Shown here piece after piece: positions 15,766-24,861 of a stretch of DNA of 64,000 nucleotides (the stretch's first letter is position 1; each line of letters starts with the position of its first letter). Location: positions 2,120,001-2,184,000 of the forward strand of contig NZ_AP019700.1 of assembly GCF_006738645.1 (NCBI RefSeq), in the 5' to 3' direction. The notes under the pieces are model-generated. The model was not told the origin of the DNA. It saw only the letters and a program-made list of their open reading frames with translations, and made no database searches. The stretch is from Stella humosa. GTDB taxonomy: Bacteria > Pseudomonadota > Alphaproteobacteria > ATCC43930 > Allostellaceae. Made by a program: the position numbers and the translations under genes.

Positions 15766-17224
15766 CCGGCCGCTGGCCCTGGTGCAGACCGTGGGCAGCG
15801 CCCTGCGCCTGGTGGCGGTGGACCGGGCGGCACTGGGCCTGGGCCTGGCCCCCGGCCTGACCCTGGCCGATGCCCGCGCCCGCATCCCCGACCTGGCGGT
15901 GGCCGATGCCGACCCGGCGGCCGATGCCCGCCTGCTCGACCGCCTGGCAGCACTGTGCAGCCGCTGGACGCCGCTGGTGGCGCTCGATGGTGGGGACGGG
16001 CTGCTGCTCGACATCACCGGCTGCGCCCATCTGTTCGGCGGCGAGGCCGCCCTGCGGGTCGCGGTCTGCGGCCGGCTGGCGGGCCTGGGTCTTGCCCTGC
16101 GCGCCAGCATCGCCGGCACGCCGGAGGCCGCGCGCGCCCAGGCGCAGTTCGGCCGCGCCACCATCGTCCCCCCGGGCCGCGACGAGGGCGCCGGCCGCCG
16201 CCTGCCGATCGCGGCCCTGCGCCTGGAGGCGGATGCGGCCGTCGCCCTGTCGCGCGCGGGGCTGAAGCTGCTGGGCGACCTGGCCGACCGGCCGGCGGCG
16301 GCGCTGGCCGCGCGCTTCGGCGCGGGGCTGGTGCGCCGGATCGACCGCGTGCTGGGACGCGAGGACGGCCGCATCACGCCGGTGCGGCCGCCGCCTGCCT
16401 GCATGGTCGAGCGCCATTTCCCCGAGCCGCTGATGCAGGCCGATGGCATTGCCGGGGTGCTGGAGATCCTGCTGGTGGAAGTGGCGCGCCTGCTGGAGGA
16501 GCGGGGGGCGGGCGGGCGCGTCTTCGAGGCGAGCTTCTTTCGCACCGACGGGGCGGTCCGGCGCCTGGTGGTGGAGACGGGGCGGCCTTCGCGCGACCGG
16601 GCGGCCGTCCTGCGCCTCTTCCACGAACGGCTGGACGGGCTTGCCGACCCGCTCGATCCCGGCTTCGGCTTCGACGTCATCCGCCTGGGGGTGCCGGTGG
16701 CCGAGCCGTTGGCGCCGGCCGCCCCCGACCTGGACGGGCGCGCGGTCGAGCGGGAGGCGGTGGCCGACCTGGTCGACCGCCTGGCCACCCGTCTCGGCCG
16801 CGACCGGGTCCTGCGCTTCGTCGCCCGCGACACCCACCATCCCGACCGCGAGGCGGGGCTCGTGCCCGCCGTGGGCGGCCCGCCACCCGGGCTGGCGGTC
16901 GCCTGGCGCCCGGCCGAGCCCGACGAGCCACCGACCCGGCCGCTCCAGCTCTTCGACCCGCCGCAGCCGATCGAGACCATGGCCGAGGTGCCGGACGGCC
17001 CGCCGGTGCGTTTTCGCTGGCGCCGCGTGCTGCACCAGGTCGCCCGGGCCGAAGGGCCGGAGCGCATCGCCCCGGAATGGTGGCGCGACGGCATGGACGC
17101 GCCGACGCGCGACTATTACCGCGTCGAGGATGCCGAGGGCCGCCGCTTCTGGGTCTTCCGCGAGGGGCTATATGCCGGCACGGGCGAGCGGCCGCGCTGG
17201 TTCCTGCACGGGCTCTTCGCCTGA
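15644..17224 (+). CDS. imuB: ImuB, Y-family polymerase-like protein
   Basis: 526-residue Y-family homologue that lacks the acidic catalytic residues: the N-terminal strand reads RRYLALWFPFFSTDRL instead of the DxD type. It is therefore a non-catalytic adaptor that links ImuA, DnaE2 and the sliding clamp in error-prone repair. Palm/finger remnants include ITGCAHLFGGEAAL and LGRASIAGT-like text (LALRASIAGTPEAARA). The C-terminal part contains RPLQLFDPPQPIET, a plausible clamp-binding QLF motif. The ATG at 15644 is taken since the family opening follows 12 residues later and no other start is available. Its TGA shares one base with the dnaE2 ATG. Confidence 0.9.
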   Translation: MAPHQTPGATDPRRYLALWFPFFSTDRLRRERQGASAARDDRPLALVQTVGSALRLVAVDRAALGLGLAPGLTLADARARIPDLAVADADPAADARLLDRLAALCSRWTPLVALDGGDGLLLDITGCAHLFGGEAALRVAVCGRLAGLGLALRASIAGTPEAARAQAQFGRATIVPPGRDEGAGRRLPIAALRLEADAAVALSRAGLKLLGDLADRPAAALAARFGAGLVRRIDRVLGREDGRITPVRPPPACMVERHFPEPLMQADGIAGVLEILLVEVARLLEERGAGGRVFEASFFRTDGAVRRLVVETGRPSRDRAAVLRLFHERLDGLADPLDPGFGFDVIRLGVPVAEPLAPAAPDLDGRAVEREAVADLVDRLATRLGRDRVLRFVARDTHHPDREAGLVPAVGGPPPGLAVAWRPAEPDEPPTRPLQLFDPPQPIETMAEVPDGPPVRFRWRRVLHQVARAEGPERIAPEWWRDGMDAPTRDYYRVEDAEGRRFWVFREGLYAGTGERPRWFLHGLFA

Positions 17225-20200
17225 TGCCGCCGCCCGACATCCGCTATGCCGAGCCGGTGGCGGCCAGCAACTTCTCGTTCCTGCGCGGCGCCTCGCACCC
17301 GCAGGACCTGGTGGCGACGGCCCTGGCGCTGGATCATGCGGGCATCGGCATCGCCGACCGCAACAGCGTGGCGGGCGTGGTGCGCGCCCATGGCGCCCTG
17401 GAGGAACTGCGCCGCGAGGGCGCCGTCCCGCCCGAGAAGGTGCGCAACGGCTCGTCGCCCGGCGAATATGACTGGATGCCGCCGCCGACCGCCGAGGCGG
17501 GGGCGACCAATGCCGAGCCGGAGGGGTTGGCCCCGGCTGCGGCGGCCCTGCTGCGCCAGCGCGCGCTGGGTTTCCGGCTGGCGGTCGGCGCCCGCCTGGT
17601 CTTTGCCGACGGCACGCCCGACATCGTGGCCTATCCCGAGAACCGCGCGGGCTGGGGCCGGCTCTGCCGCCTGCTGACGCGCGGCAACGGGCGGGGGCGC
17701 AAGGGCGAATGCATCCTGGCCCTCGACGACCTGACGGCCGTCACCGACGGGCTGCTGCTGGTCGTCATGCCCGGCCGCCGGCTGGAGCCGCTGCCGGCCT
17801 TGCTGGAACGGCTGGACGAGGTTACCCCGGGCGCCCTGTGGCTGGCGGCCAGCATGCACCGGCGGGGCGACGACCATCGCCGGCTGGCCCGTCTGCGCCG
17901 GCTGGCCGCCGCCCGGCGGCTGCCGCTGCTGGCGACGGGCGACGTGCTCTATGCCACGCCCGACCAGCGCGACCTGCAGGACGTGCTGAGCTGCATTCGG
18001 GAGGGCACCAGCGTGACCGCTGCCGGCCGCCGGCTGGAGGTGAATGCCGAACGCCACCTGAAGCCGCCGGCCGAGATGGTGCGCCTGTTCCGCGATGCAC
18101 CCGAGGCGGTGGCCGAGACGATCCACTTCTTCGATCGCATCGGCTTTTCGCTGGGCGAGCTGACCTATGAATATCCCGACGAGCCGGTGCCCCCCGGCTG
18201 GACGGCGCAGGCCTGGCTCGAGGAACTGACCCGGCGCTGCGCCCGGATGCGCTATCCGGCGGGCGTGCCCGACAAGGTGCAGGCGCTGATCCAGGGCGAG
18301 CTGGCCCTGATCGCGCAGCTCGAATACGCTCGCTATTTCCTGACCATCTACGACATCGTCCGCTTCGCGGAGGGCAAGGGGATCCTCTGCCAGGGGCGGG
18401 GGTCAGCCGCCAATTCGGCGGTCTGCTTCGTACTGGGCATCACCGCTGTCGATCCCGAGCAGAACGACGTGCTCTTCGCCCGCTTCATCTCGGCCGAGCG
18501 GCGCGAGCCGCCCGACATCGACGTCGATTTCGAGCATGAGCGGCGCGAGGAGGTGATCCAGCACATCTACGCGCGCTATGGCCGGGAGCGGGCGGGGATC
18601 GCCGCCACCGTCATCCGCTATCGCCCGCGCAGCGCCATCCGCGAGGTCGGCCGCGCGCTCGGCCTGACCGAGGACGTGACCGCGCGCATCGCCGGCATGC
18701 AGTGGGGCAGTTGGGGCACCGACATCCCCGACGCCCAGGTGCGCGAGGCCGGGCTCGACCCCGCCAACCCGACCATCCGGCGGGCCGTGTCCATGGCCAT
18801 CCGCCTGCTGGGTTTCCCCCGCCACCTGTCGCAGCATGTCGGCGGCTTCGTGCTGACCCGCGGCCGCCTGGACGAGATCGTGCCGATCGGCAACGCGGCG
18901 ATGGCCGACCGCACCTTCATCGAGTGGGACAAGGACGACATCGACACGCTGGGCCTGATGAAGGTCGATATCCTGGCACTCGGCATGCTGACCTGCATCC
19001 GCAAGGCGTTCGACTTGCTGCGCCGCCATGCCGGCATCGACATCGGCCTGGCCGAGGTGCCCAAGGAGGACCCCGTCGTCTACGACATGCTGTGCCGAGG
19101 CGATTCCCTGGGCGTCTTCCAGGTCGAAAGCCGGGCGCAGATGAACATGCTGCCGCGCCTGAAGCCGCGGGAATTTTACGACCTCGTCATCCAGGTGGCG
19201 ATCGTCCGCCCCGGGCCGATCCAGGGCGACATGGTCCACCCCTACCTGCGGCGGCGCAACGGGGTGGAGAAGGTGGAATTTCCCTCGCCCGCACCGCCGC
19301 ACGACCCGGACGAGTTGCGCAACGTGCTGCAGAAGACCCTGGGCGTGCCGCTGTTCCAGGAGCAGGCGATGAAGCTGGCCATGGTGGCGGCCCGCTTCAC
19401 CGATGCGGAGGCCAACGGCCTGCGCCGCGCCATGGCGACCTTCCGCAACCTGGGCACCATCGGCGAGTTCGAGACCATGATGGTCGACCGCATGATCGAG
19501 CGCGGCTATGCGCCGGACTTCGCCCGGCGCTGCTTCGAGCAGATCAAGGGTTTCGGCAGCTATGGCTTCCCGGAGAGCCATGCCGCCTCCTTCGCCAAGC
19601 TCGTCTACGTCTCGTCCTGGATCAAGTGCCGGTACCCGGCGGTCTTTGCCTGCGCCCTGCTGAACGCCCAGCCGATGGGCTTCTACGCCCCGGCCCAGAT
19701 CGTCCGCGACGCCCAGGAGCATGGGGTCGAGGTCCGGCCCGTCGACATCAACCGCAGCGACTGGGACAACACGCTGGAGACCGTGGCCGATGGCAGCCTC
19801 GCCCTGCGCATCGGCTTCCGCCAGGTCGACGGGCTGCACGAGAAGGACCTGCTGAAAATGGTGGCCGGGCGCGGTGCCGGCTATGCCGGCGTCGAGGCGC
19901 TGGTCCGCCGCGGCGGCCTGCATGGCGGGGCATTGCGCCGGCTGGCCGATGCCGACGCCTTCCGCTCGCTGGGTCTCGACCGGCGCCAGGCCCTATGGGC
20001 GGTGCGCCGCCTGCCGGACGACGCGCCGCTGCCGCTGTTCGCCGCCGCCGACGCGCGGGAACTGGGGGACGAGGCCGACGCCGCCCTGCCGGAGATGGCG
20101 CTGGCCGAGCATATCGTGGCCGACTACCAGACCCTGCGCCTGTCGCTGAAGGGCCACCCGATGGCGATGCTGCGCCCGGTCTTCCAGGCCGAGGGGGTCG

Positions 20201-20613
20201 CAACCTGTGCCGAGACCAGCGGCGGGCGGGACGGGGTCCGGCTGCGCACGGCCGGCGTCGTCCTGGTGCGCCAGCGGCCGGGCAACGGCAAGGCCATCTT
20301 CATCACCATGGAGGACGAGACCGGCGTCACCAACATCGTCCTCTGGGACCGCGACTTCGAGCGCTTCCGAAAGGAGGTGATGGGCGGCCGCCTGCTGGTC
20401 GTCGAGGGCAAGGTGCAGAAGAGCCCGGAGGGCGTCGTCCACCTGATGGCCGAGCGCGTCTTCGACCGCACCGCCGAACTGGCCCGCCTGTCCGAAAGCC
20501 ACGCACCCAGGATCACCTTGTCGCCCGCCGACGAATTCCTCCACCCCCAATACCCCCGCGGCGGGCACCCCCGGAATGTCCGCATCCTGCCGAAGTCGCG
20601 GGATTTCCATTGA
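17224..20613 (+). CDS. dnaE2: Error-prone DNA polymerase III alpha subunit DnaE2
   Basis: Catalytic subunit of the mutasome, 1129 residues. It synthesises across lesions at the cost of mutation. The N-terminal PHP domain starts YAEPVAASNFSFLRGASHP. The polymerase core includes GRGSAANSAVCF, the catalytic acidic cluster PPDIDVDFEHERREEV, GGFVLTRGRLDEIVPI and GFGSYGFPESHAASFA. An OB-fold domain near the C-terminus reads GVVLVRQRPGNGKAIFITMEDETG. The ATG at 17224 overlaps the imuB stop (TGATG). It is the last gene of the LexA-controlled operon and ends 6 bases from the convergent alkB stop. Confidence 0.95.
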   Translation: MPPPDIRYAEPVAASNFSFLRGASHPQDLVATALALDHAGIGIADRNSVAGVVRAHGALEELRREGAVPPEKVRNGSSPGEYDWMPPPTAEAGATNAEPEGLAPAAAALLRQRALGFRLAVGARLVFADGTPDIVAYPENRAGWGRLCRLLTRGNGRGRKGECILALDDLTAVTDGLLLVVMPGRRLEPLPALLERLDEVTPGALWLAASMHRRGDDHRRLARLRRLAAARRLPLLATGDVLYATPDQRDLQDVLSCIREGTSVTAAGRRLEVNAERHLKPPAEMVRLFRDAPEAVAETIHFFDRIGFSLGELTYEYPDEPVPPGWTAQAWLEELTRRCARMRYPAGVPDKVQALIQGELALIAQLEYARYFLTIYDIVRFAEGKGILCQGRGSAANSAVCFVLGITAVDPEQNDVLFARFISAERREPPDIDVDFEHERREEVIQHIYARYGRERAGIAATVIRYRPRSAIREVGRALGLTEDVTARIAGMQWGSWGTDIPDAQVREAGLDPANPTIRRAVSMAIRLLGFPRHLSQHVGGFVLTRGRLDEIVPIGNAAMADRTFIEWDKDDIDTLGLMKVDILALGMLTCIRKAFDLLRRHAGIDIGLAEVPKEDPVVYDMLCRGDSLGVFQVESRAQMNMLPRLKPREFYDLVIQVAIVRPGPIQGDMVHPYLRRRNGVEKVEFPSPAPPHDPDELRNVLQKTLGVPLFQEQAMKLAMVAARFTDAEANGLRRAMATFRNLGTIGEFETMMVDRMIERGYAPDFARRCFEQIKGFGSYGFPESHAASFAKLVYVSSWIKCRYPAVFACALLNAQPMGFYAPAQIVRDAQEHGVEVRPVDINRSDWDNTLETVADGSLALRIGFRQVDGLHEKDLLKMVAGRGAGYAGVEALVRRGGLHGGALRRLADADAFRSLGLDRRQALWAVRRLPDDAPLPLFAAADARELGDEADAALPEMALAEHIVADYQTLRLSLKGHPMAMLRPVFQAEGVATCAETSGGRDGVRLRTAGVVLVRQRPGNGKAIFITMEDETGVTNIVLWDRDFERFRKEVMGGRLLVVEGKVQKSPEGVVHLMAERVFDRTAELARLSESHAPRITLSPADEFLHPQYPRGGHPRNVRILPKSRDFH

Positions 20614-20619
20614 TGGCCG

Positions 20620-21252
20620 CTACCGCGCCACGCGGAAGGTCAGGTTGATGCGGATGGCGCCGGTGGCCGGATGGGTGCCGTCCTTCATCGGCGCCACGCC
20701 GTGGAAGGCCAGGCGCGACGGGCCGCCCCAGACGACGACGTCGCCATGGTGCAGCGGGATGCGGCGGGGCCGGTCGGTGCGGCGGTCGCCGCCGAAGAGG
20801 AAGGTGGCGGGCAGGCCGAGCGAGACCGAGACGATGGGGTGGCCATAGTCGCGTTCGTTGCGGTCCTGGTGCAGCGTCAGCCGGTCGCCGGGGCGATAGC
20901 GGTTGACGAGGCAGGCGTCGGGCACGAAGCCGGGATAGCCGGCGGCCTGGGCGGCATCGGTGGCCAGCGCGCGGAAGGCTCCGGGCATCGCCGGCCAGGG
21001 CCGCCCGCCATCGGGGTCGATGGCGTCGTAGCGGTAGCCGCGCCGGTCCGATACCCAGCCGGCCGGGCCGCAATTGGTCATGGCGACCGACATGGTGAAG
21101 CCGCCCGGCGTCACCATGTGCCGGAAGGGTGCTGCCGCTGCGACCTGCTCGACGCCGGCCAGCAGGGCTTCGGCGACGGGCAGGGCATGGCCGCGCAGCA
21201 CCGTGGCGCCGGCGGCCAGCGCCTCCTGCGGCTCGGCGAAGAGGTCATGCAT
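20620..21252 (-). CDS. alkB: AlkB-type 2-oxoglutarate-dependent DNA/RNA repair dioxygenase
   Basis: Removes methyl groups from N1-methyladenine and N3-methylcytosine by oxidative demethylation. 210 residues with iron ligands H128-x-D130 (HQDRNE) and H184 (LAFHGV) and the 2-oxoglutarate motif R-x-N-x-T-x-R at 201-207 (RINLTFR). I chose ATG 21252; the longer open frame upstream is out of register with the neighbouring conserved gene, which this start overlaps by 8 bases. It stands beside the mutasome operon in convergent orientation, so the region is a DNA-repair island. No LexA box is visible upstream. Confidence 0.92.
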   Translation of the reverse strand: MHDLFAEPQEALAAGATVLRGHALPVAEALLAGVEQVAAAAPFRHMVTPGGFTMSVAMTNCGPAGWVSDRRGYRYDAIDPDGGRPWPAMPGAFRALATDAAQAAGYPGFVPDACLVNRYRPGDRLTLHQDRNERDYGHPIVSVSLGLPATFLFGGDRRTDRPRRIPLHHGDVVVWGGPSRLAFHGVAPMKDGTHPATGAIRINLTFRVAR

Positions 21253-21865
21253 CGGCCAGGCTCGGATGCAGCACGGGGCGATATCCGGCGGCCATCGTGC
21301 GGACGATCGACGGCGGGGTGAGAAGGACCAGCCCGCCCGGCAAGGTGGAGGCGGGTTGATAGCCGGCGGCCGCCCACCGCCAGGCCCGGCCGCCGCGCAG
21401 GAGGAAGGCGGCATCGCCGGCCGCGACCATCGTGCCGTCCGGCAGCCCGGCCGGCGGGCCGGGCAGGGGGTGGCGGCGCTTGGCGCGCCCGTCCAGGCGC
21501 TCGGCATGCAGGGCCAAATCCATCGCGTCGGCGCCGGGCGGCGGTCCGCCATGGGCCAGCGCCCATGCCGCCTGGAACGCACGGGCCTCCGGGCGGCGGC
21601 AATAGAAGCAGGGGCGGTGGCCGGCCGAGAACGCGGTCGCCTCGTCCAGGAAGAACAGCTCGGTCCAGCTCTGCCGCCCCATCACGGGGCGCCGCACGCC
21701 CTTGAACGCGCAGAGGCAGACGATCCAGCGCCGCGAGGTCCAGCGGCGCGGCAGCAAGGCCCGCCGCTCGGGATCGTGGATGATGCCGCGGTTGCCGGTG
21801 AAGAGCCCGCGCTCGGGGATGGCGACGATCTCGCCGTCCGGCAGGACGCGGTTCTGCAGCGGCAT
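21245..21865 (-). CDS. Conserved protein of unknown function with CFYC motif
   Basis: 206-residue protein that I recognise only as a conserved hypothetical found in other alphaproteobacteria. Noticeable parts: an N-terminal MPLQNRVLPDGEIVAIPERG, then LFTGNRGIIHD, RRWIVCLCAFKGVRR, a WTELFFLDEATAFSAGHRPCFYCRRPEA block and a C-terminal VLLTPPSIVRTMAAGYRP. CFYC plus the CLC pair could hold metal or a disulfide, but this is not established. No signal peptide or helix. It overlaps alkB by 8 bases and follows the DUF72 gene by 14, so it is likely co-transcribed with both; a link to nucleic-acid repair is only guilt by association. Confidence 0.75.
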   Translation of the reverse strand: MPLQNRVLPDGEIVAIPERGLFTGNRGIIHDPERRALLPRRWTSRRWIVCLCAFKGVRRPVMGRQSWTELFFLDEATAFSAGHRPCFYCRRPEARAFQAAWALAHGGPPPGADAMDLALHAERLDGRAKRRHPLPGPPAGLPDGTMVAAGDAAFLLRGGRAWRWAAAGYQPASTLPGGLVLLTPPSIVRTMAAGYRPVLHPSLADA

Positions 21866-21879
21866 CGGCGCGGGCCCGG

Positions 21880-22692
21880 TCAGCCGAGCCGCTGGAGGAT
21901 CGCCATGGCGGCGGCCGGGTTGGCCACCTTGTGGCCGCTGATGACATAGAGGAACACGTCGCGCGGCCCCTGGTCCTTGGCGGGTGGCCCGACCAAGTGC
22001 AGACCATCGGGCACCTCGCCTTTGGCCCAGGCCCGCGCCCGTTCGGCCCAGAGGTCGAGGGCCGCCGGGGCATAGCCCGCCGCCGGCCCCTCGGTCGTGC
22101 CCATGATGCGGGCATAGACGAAGGGTGCCGTCGGGTCGGCGATCTGGGGATAGTCGGCGTCGCCCGCGACGATGATGGCGACCTTGTGGGCGCGTGCGAT
22201 CTCGACCGCCTCAGGCACCTGGAAGCTGGGGTGGCGCACCTCCACCGCATGGCGGATGGCGCGGCCCTCGACGCTGTCCGGCAGGAGCTTCAGGAAGGCT
22301 GCGAAGTCGTCGGCGTCGAACTGCTTGGTGGGTGCTAGCTGCCAGTTGATCGGCCCCAGCTTGTCCTTCAGCTCCAGCACGCCGCTGGCGAAGAACCGCT
22401 CGACCGACTGCCCGGCCTCGGCCAGGACGCGGCGGTTGGTGGTGAAGCGCGGGCCCTTCAGCGCGAAGACGAAGTCGTCCGGCGTCTCGGCGTGCCAGCG
22501 CGCGAAGCTGGCCGGCTTCTGCGAGCCGTAGAAGGTGCCGTTTACCTCGATCGAGGTCAGTTGGCGGCTGGCATGCTCCAGCTCGCGCTTTTGGGCCAGC
22601 CCCTCGGGGTAGAACGGCCCGCGCCACGGCTCGTAGGTCCAGCCGCCGACACCCACGCGGATCCGCCCGGTCTTCTTCGCCGCCTTGGCCAT
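21880..22692 (-). CDS. DUF72 domain protein (YecE-like)
   Basis: 270-residue member of the DUF72 family, a TIM-barrel-like fold of unknown biochemical role. Typical features are RIRVGVGGWTYEPWRGPFYPEGLAQ at the start, LTSIEVNGTFYGSQKPASFARW, FVFALKGPRFTTNRRVL, the AVEVRHPSF strand and a C-terminal DVFLYVISGHKVANPAAA. The intact Trp, Glu and Arg positions suggest a working protein. It lies between the protease gene (11 bases upstream) and the CFYC protein gene. Confidence 0.88.
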   Translation of the reverse strand: MAKAAKKTGRIRVGVGGWTYEPWRGPFYPEGLAQKRELEHASRQLTSIEVNGTFYGSQKPASFARWHAETPDDFVFALKGPRFTTNRRVLAEAGQSVERFFASGVLELKDKLGPINWQLAPTKQFDADDFAAFLKLLPDSVEGRAIRHAVEVRHPSFQVPEAVEIARAHKVAIIVAGDADYPQIADPTAPFVYARIMGTTEGPAAGYAPAALDLWAERARAWAKGEVPDGLHLVGPPAKDQGPRDVFLYVISGHKVANPAAAMAILQRLG

Positions 22693-22703
22693 CGCCCTGC
22701 CTC

Positions 22704-23729
22704 CTATCCCCGCTCGCGTTCGATCGGCACCACGTCCACCTGCCGCAGCCGGCCGCCGCTGACGACCGTCACCTGGGTGCTGCGGCCGATGCGCTCGCCA
22801 TCCAGCAGCCGGATCAGGTCGTCGGCGCCCGTCACCGCATGGCCGGCCATCGCCACGATGATATCGCGTTCCGCCAGGCCCGCACGCGCTGCCGGCCCGT
22901 CCGCGTCAATGCTGGTGACGATGGCGGCCAGGCTGTTGTCGATGCCGACCGCGCGCGCCAGCCGACGGGGTACCGGCAGGGTCTGGGCGCCGATGCCGAT
23001 GAAGGCACGGCGTACCCGCCCATGCTGCAGGATCTGCGTCAGCACGAAGCTCGCCATGTTGCTCGACACGGCAAAGCAGATGCCCTGGGCGCCCGCGATG
23101 ACGGCGGTGTTGATGCCGATGACCTCACCCCGGCTCGACACCAGCGGACCCCCGGAATTGCCGGGGTTGAGGGCGGCGTCGGTCTGGATCACGTCGTCGA
23201 TGAGCCGCCCGGTGCCCGACCGCAGGCTGCGGCCGAGTGCCGACACCACGCCCGAGGTGACGGTCGATTCGAAGCCGAGCGGGTTGCCGATGGCAACCAC
23301 GAGCTGGCCGCGCCGCAGCGCCTTGGAATCGCCCAGCCGGGCCGCGGCCAGCGTCGCGTCGTGGGTGACGCGCAGGACGGCCAGGTCGGTATGCGGGTCG
23401 TCGCCCAGCACGACCGCCTCCACTTCGCGGCCATCGGGCACGGCCAGGCGGACGAGACGGGCACCCTGGACGACGTGGCTGTTGGTCAGGACCAGTCCGT
23501 CCGGCGAGACGACGACGCCCGAGCCCGTGCCGCCGCGGCGCTGGGTCGCCTGGTCCGGCGGGGTGGCGACGCGCACTACCGCCGGGCCGACCCGGTCGAC
23601 CACGTCGATGACGGCGTTGGAATAGGCATCGAGCAGACGGCCGTCGTCGGTGCCGGACGGTGATGCTGGGGCGGCGTCGCCGGCCGCCTGTTCATGGTCG
23701 AGGATGTAGGCGAGCCTGGTATCGAACAT
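22704..23729 (-). CDS. HtrA/DegP-like (S1C) serine protease with PDZ domain
   Basis: 341-residue trypsin-fold protease with the triad H85 (LTNSHVV), D115 (HTDLAVL) and S192 (NPGNSGGPL), followed by a C-terminal PDZ domain (about residues 245-335, including GPAARAGLAERDIIVAMAGHAV). Unlike DegP/DegQ it has no signal peptide or membrane anchor: the N-terminus is MFDTRLAYILDHEQAAG and polar. A cytosolic location, or another export route, is therefore expected. It begins a same-strand group with the DUF72 and alkB genes. Confidence 0.9.
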   Translation of the reverse strand: MFDTRLAYILDHEQAAGDAAPASPSGTDDGRLLDAYSNAVIDVVDRVGPAVVRVATPPDQATQRRGGTGSGVVVSPDGLVLTNSHVVQGARLVRLAVPDGREVEAVVLGDDPHTDLAVLRVTHDATLAAARLGDSKALRRGQLVVAIGNPLGFESTVTSGVVSALGRSLRSGTGRLIDDVIQTDAALNPGNSGGPLVSSRGEVIGINTAVIAGAQGICFAVSSNMASFVLTQILQHGRVRRAFIGIGAQTLPVPRRLARAVGIDNSLAAIVTSIDADGPAARAGLAERDIIVAMAGHAVTGADDLIRLLDGERIGRSTQVTVVSGGRLRQVDVVPIERERG

Positions 23730-23803
23730 CTTGCGGGTTCCGGAATGTGTGACCGCCTATCTGGGGTCGCGCCAGGCCCGCCGCCATCCCCAGCCTCCTG
23801 GCC

Positions 23804-24277
23804 CTACCGCCCGCCCTCGGCCTTCAGGCGCGCGATCACGGCCTCGAAGCGATCGGCGCTCTGGCCCCAGCCGTCGTGGAAGCCCATCGCCTCGTGCGCC
23901 TTGATGTCCTCTTCGTTCCAATGCATGGCGCCGGCGGTATAGCGGGTGCCGTTGCCTTCCGGCTCGAAGGTGGAGACGCCGACCATGAAGGGCTTGCCGG
24001 CGGGCCGCCAGCCGGCGCCGAACGCATCGGTCATGACGATCCGGCGCGGCGCCGTCACTTCCAGGAAGACGCCTTGGTGGGGATATTCCGACCCGTCCGG
24101 CGCGCGCATGACGGTGCGCATCACGCCGCCCGCCCGCAGATCCATCTCGCAGACCGGCGTCGTCATGCCGTGCGGCCCCCACCATTCCGGCAGATGCTGC
24201 GTCCAGGCGCGGAAGCACAGCTCGGGAGAGGCATCGATCAGCCGGGTCAGCGACAGGTCGAGCTTGGTCTCGGTCAT
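23804..24277 (-). CDS. SRPBCC / AHSA1-like domain protein
   Basis: 157-residue START-like fold protein of the AHSA1 type, such as many bacterial stress or ligand-binding proteins of unknown ligand. Family marks: LTRLIDASPELCFRAWTQ, LPEWWGPHGMTTPVCEMDLRAGG, GVFLEVTAPRRIVMTDAF and the C-terminal HDGWGQSADRFEAVIARL. I chose ATG 24277 because AAGGAGAA sits at normal spacing before it and the fold begins there. The NTF2-like gene ends 28 bases upstream on the same strand, so the two small ligand-binding proteins are likely co-transcribed. Confidence 0.88.
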   Translation of the reverse strand: MTETKLDLSLTRLIDASPELCFRAWTQHLPEWWGPHGMTTPVCEMDLRAGGVMRTVMRAPDGSEYPHQGVFLEVTAPRRIVMTDAFGAGWRPAGKPFMVGVSTFEPEGNGTRYTAGAMHWNEEDIKAHEAMGFHDGWGQSADRFEAVIARLKAEGGR

Positions 24278-24305
24278 CGTCGTTCTCCTTGGTGCGAGGG
24301 GGCGG

Positions 24306-24746
24306 TCAGGGCTGCAGTTCGACGGCGGCGCGCAGGCTGCCATCCATGTGGAAGGGCACGGATTCGTGGACATGGAAGATCCGCCAGGCGCCCGCCTCTC
24401 GGCGGAGCGCCAGGGTCTGGCGGGTCCACACGGACGTGGCCGTGCCGTCACCGTCGACCTTGGTGCCGCCGATGCGCAGGAAACCGTGGCAGACGGCCAG
24501 ATCGCCGTCCTGGTGGATCACCAGGTCGCGCTGCTCGTACGCGATGTCGCCCCGCCAGGTGGCGAACCAGGCCTCCAGCCTCGACGGGTCGCGGGCGGCA
24601 GTCCTGCTGTTCGCCAGTGGCGGTGCCAGGTCGTAGATCACCGGCTCGGCCGCGTGCAGCGCCATCACGGCCGCCGCGTCCTTGCGGCGGATTGCCTGGG
24701 CCAGCTTGTCCACTGCCTGTCGGATGTCGTCCCGGTCGGTGGCCAT
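24306..24746 (-). CDS. NTF2-like (SnoaL/SgcJ) domain protein
   Basis: 146-residue protein with the cone-shaped NTF2-like fold: DIRQAVDKLAQAIRRKDAAAVMALHAAEPVIYDLAPPL at the start and QTLALRREAGAWRIFHVHESVPF near the end. Such proteins bind or isomerise small molecules; the ligand is unknown. The ATG at 24746 was chosen since it starts the fold; the longer frame overlaps the divergent hydrolase promoter region. It precedes the AHSA1-like gene on the same strand. Confidence 0.85.
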   Translation of the reverse strand: MATDRDDIRQAVDKLAQAIRRKDAAAVMALHAAEPVIYDLAPPLANSRTAARDPSRLEAWFATWRGDIAYEQRDLVIHQDGDLAVCHGFLRIGGTKVDGDGTATSVWTRQTLALRREAGAWRIFHVHESVPFHMDGSLRAAVELQP

Positions 24747-24861
24747 GGAAACTCTCCTGTTGGGTGCGGTCATGCCCCGAGGACGTGCCGGCGCGGGCCC
24801 GGCCGACATCCTGCCGGAAATTTTCTCCGCCGCCGCGCGCCGGGCGGATAGGTTGGCGGCC

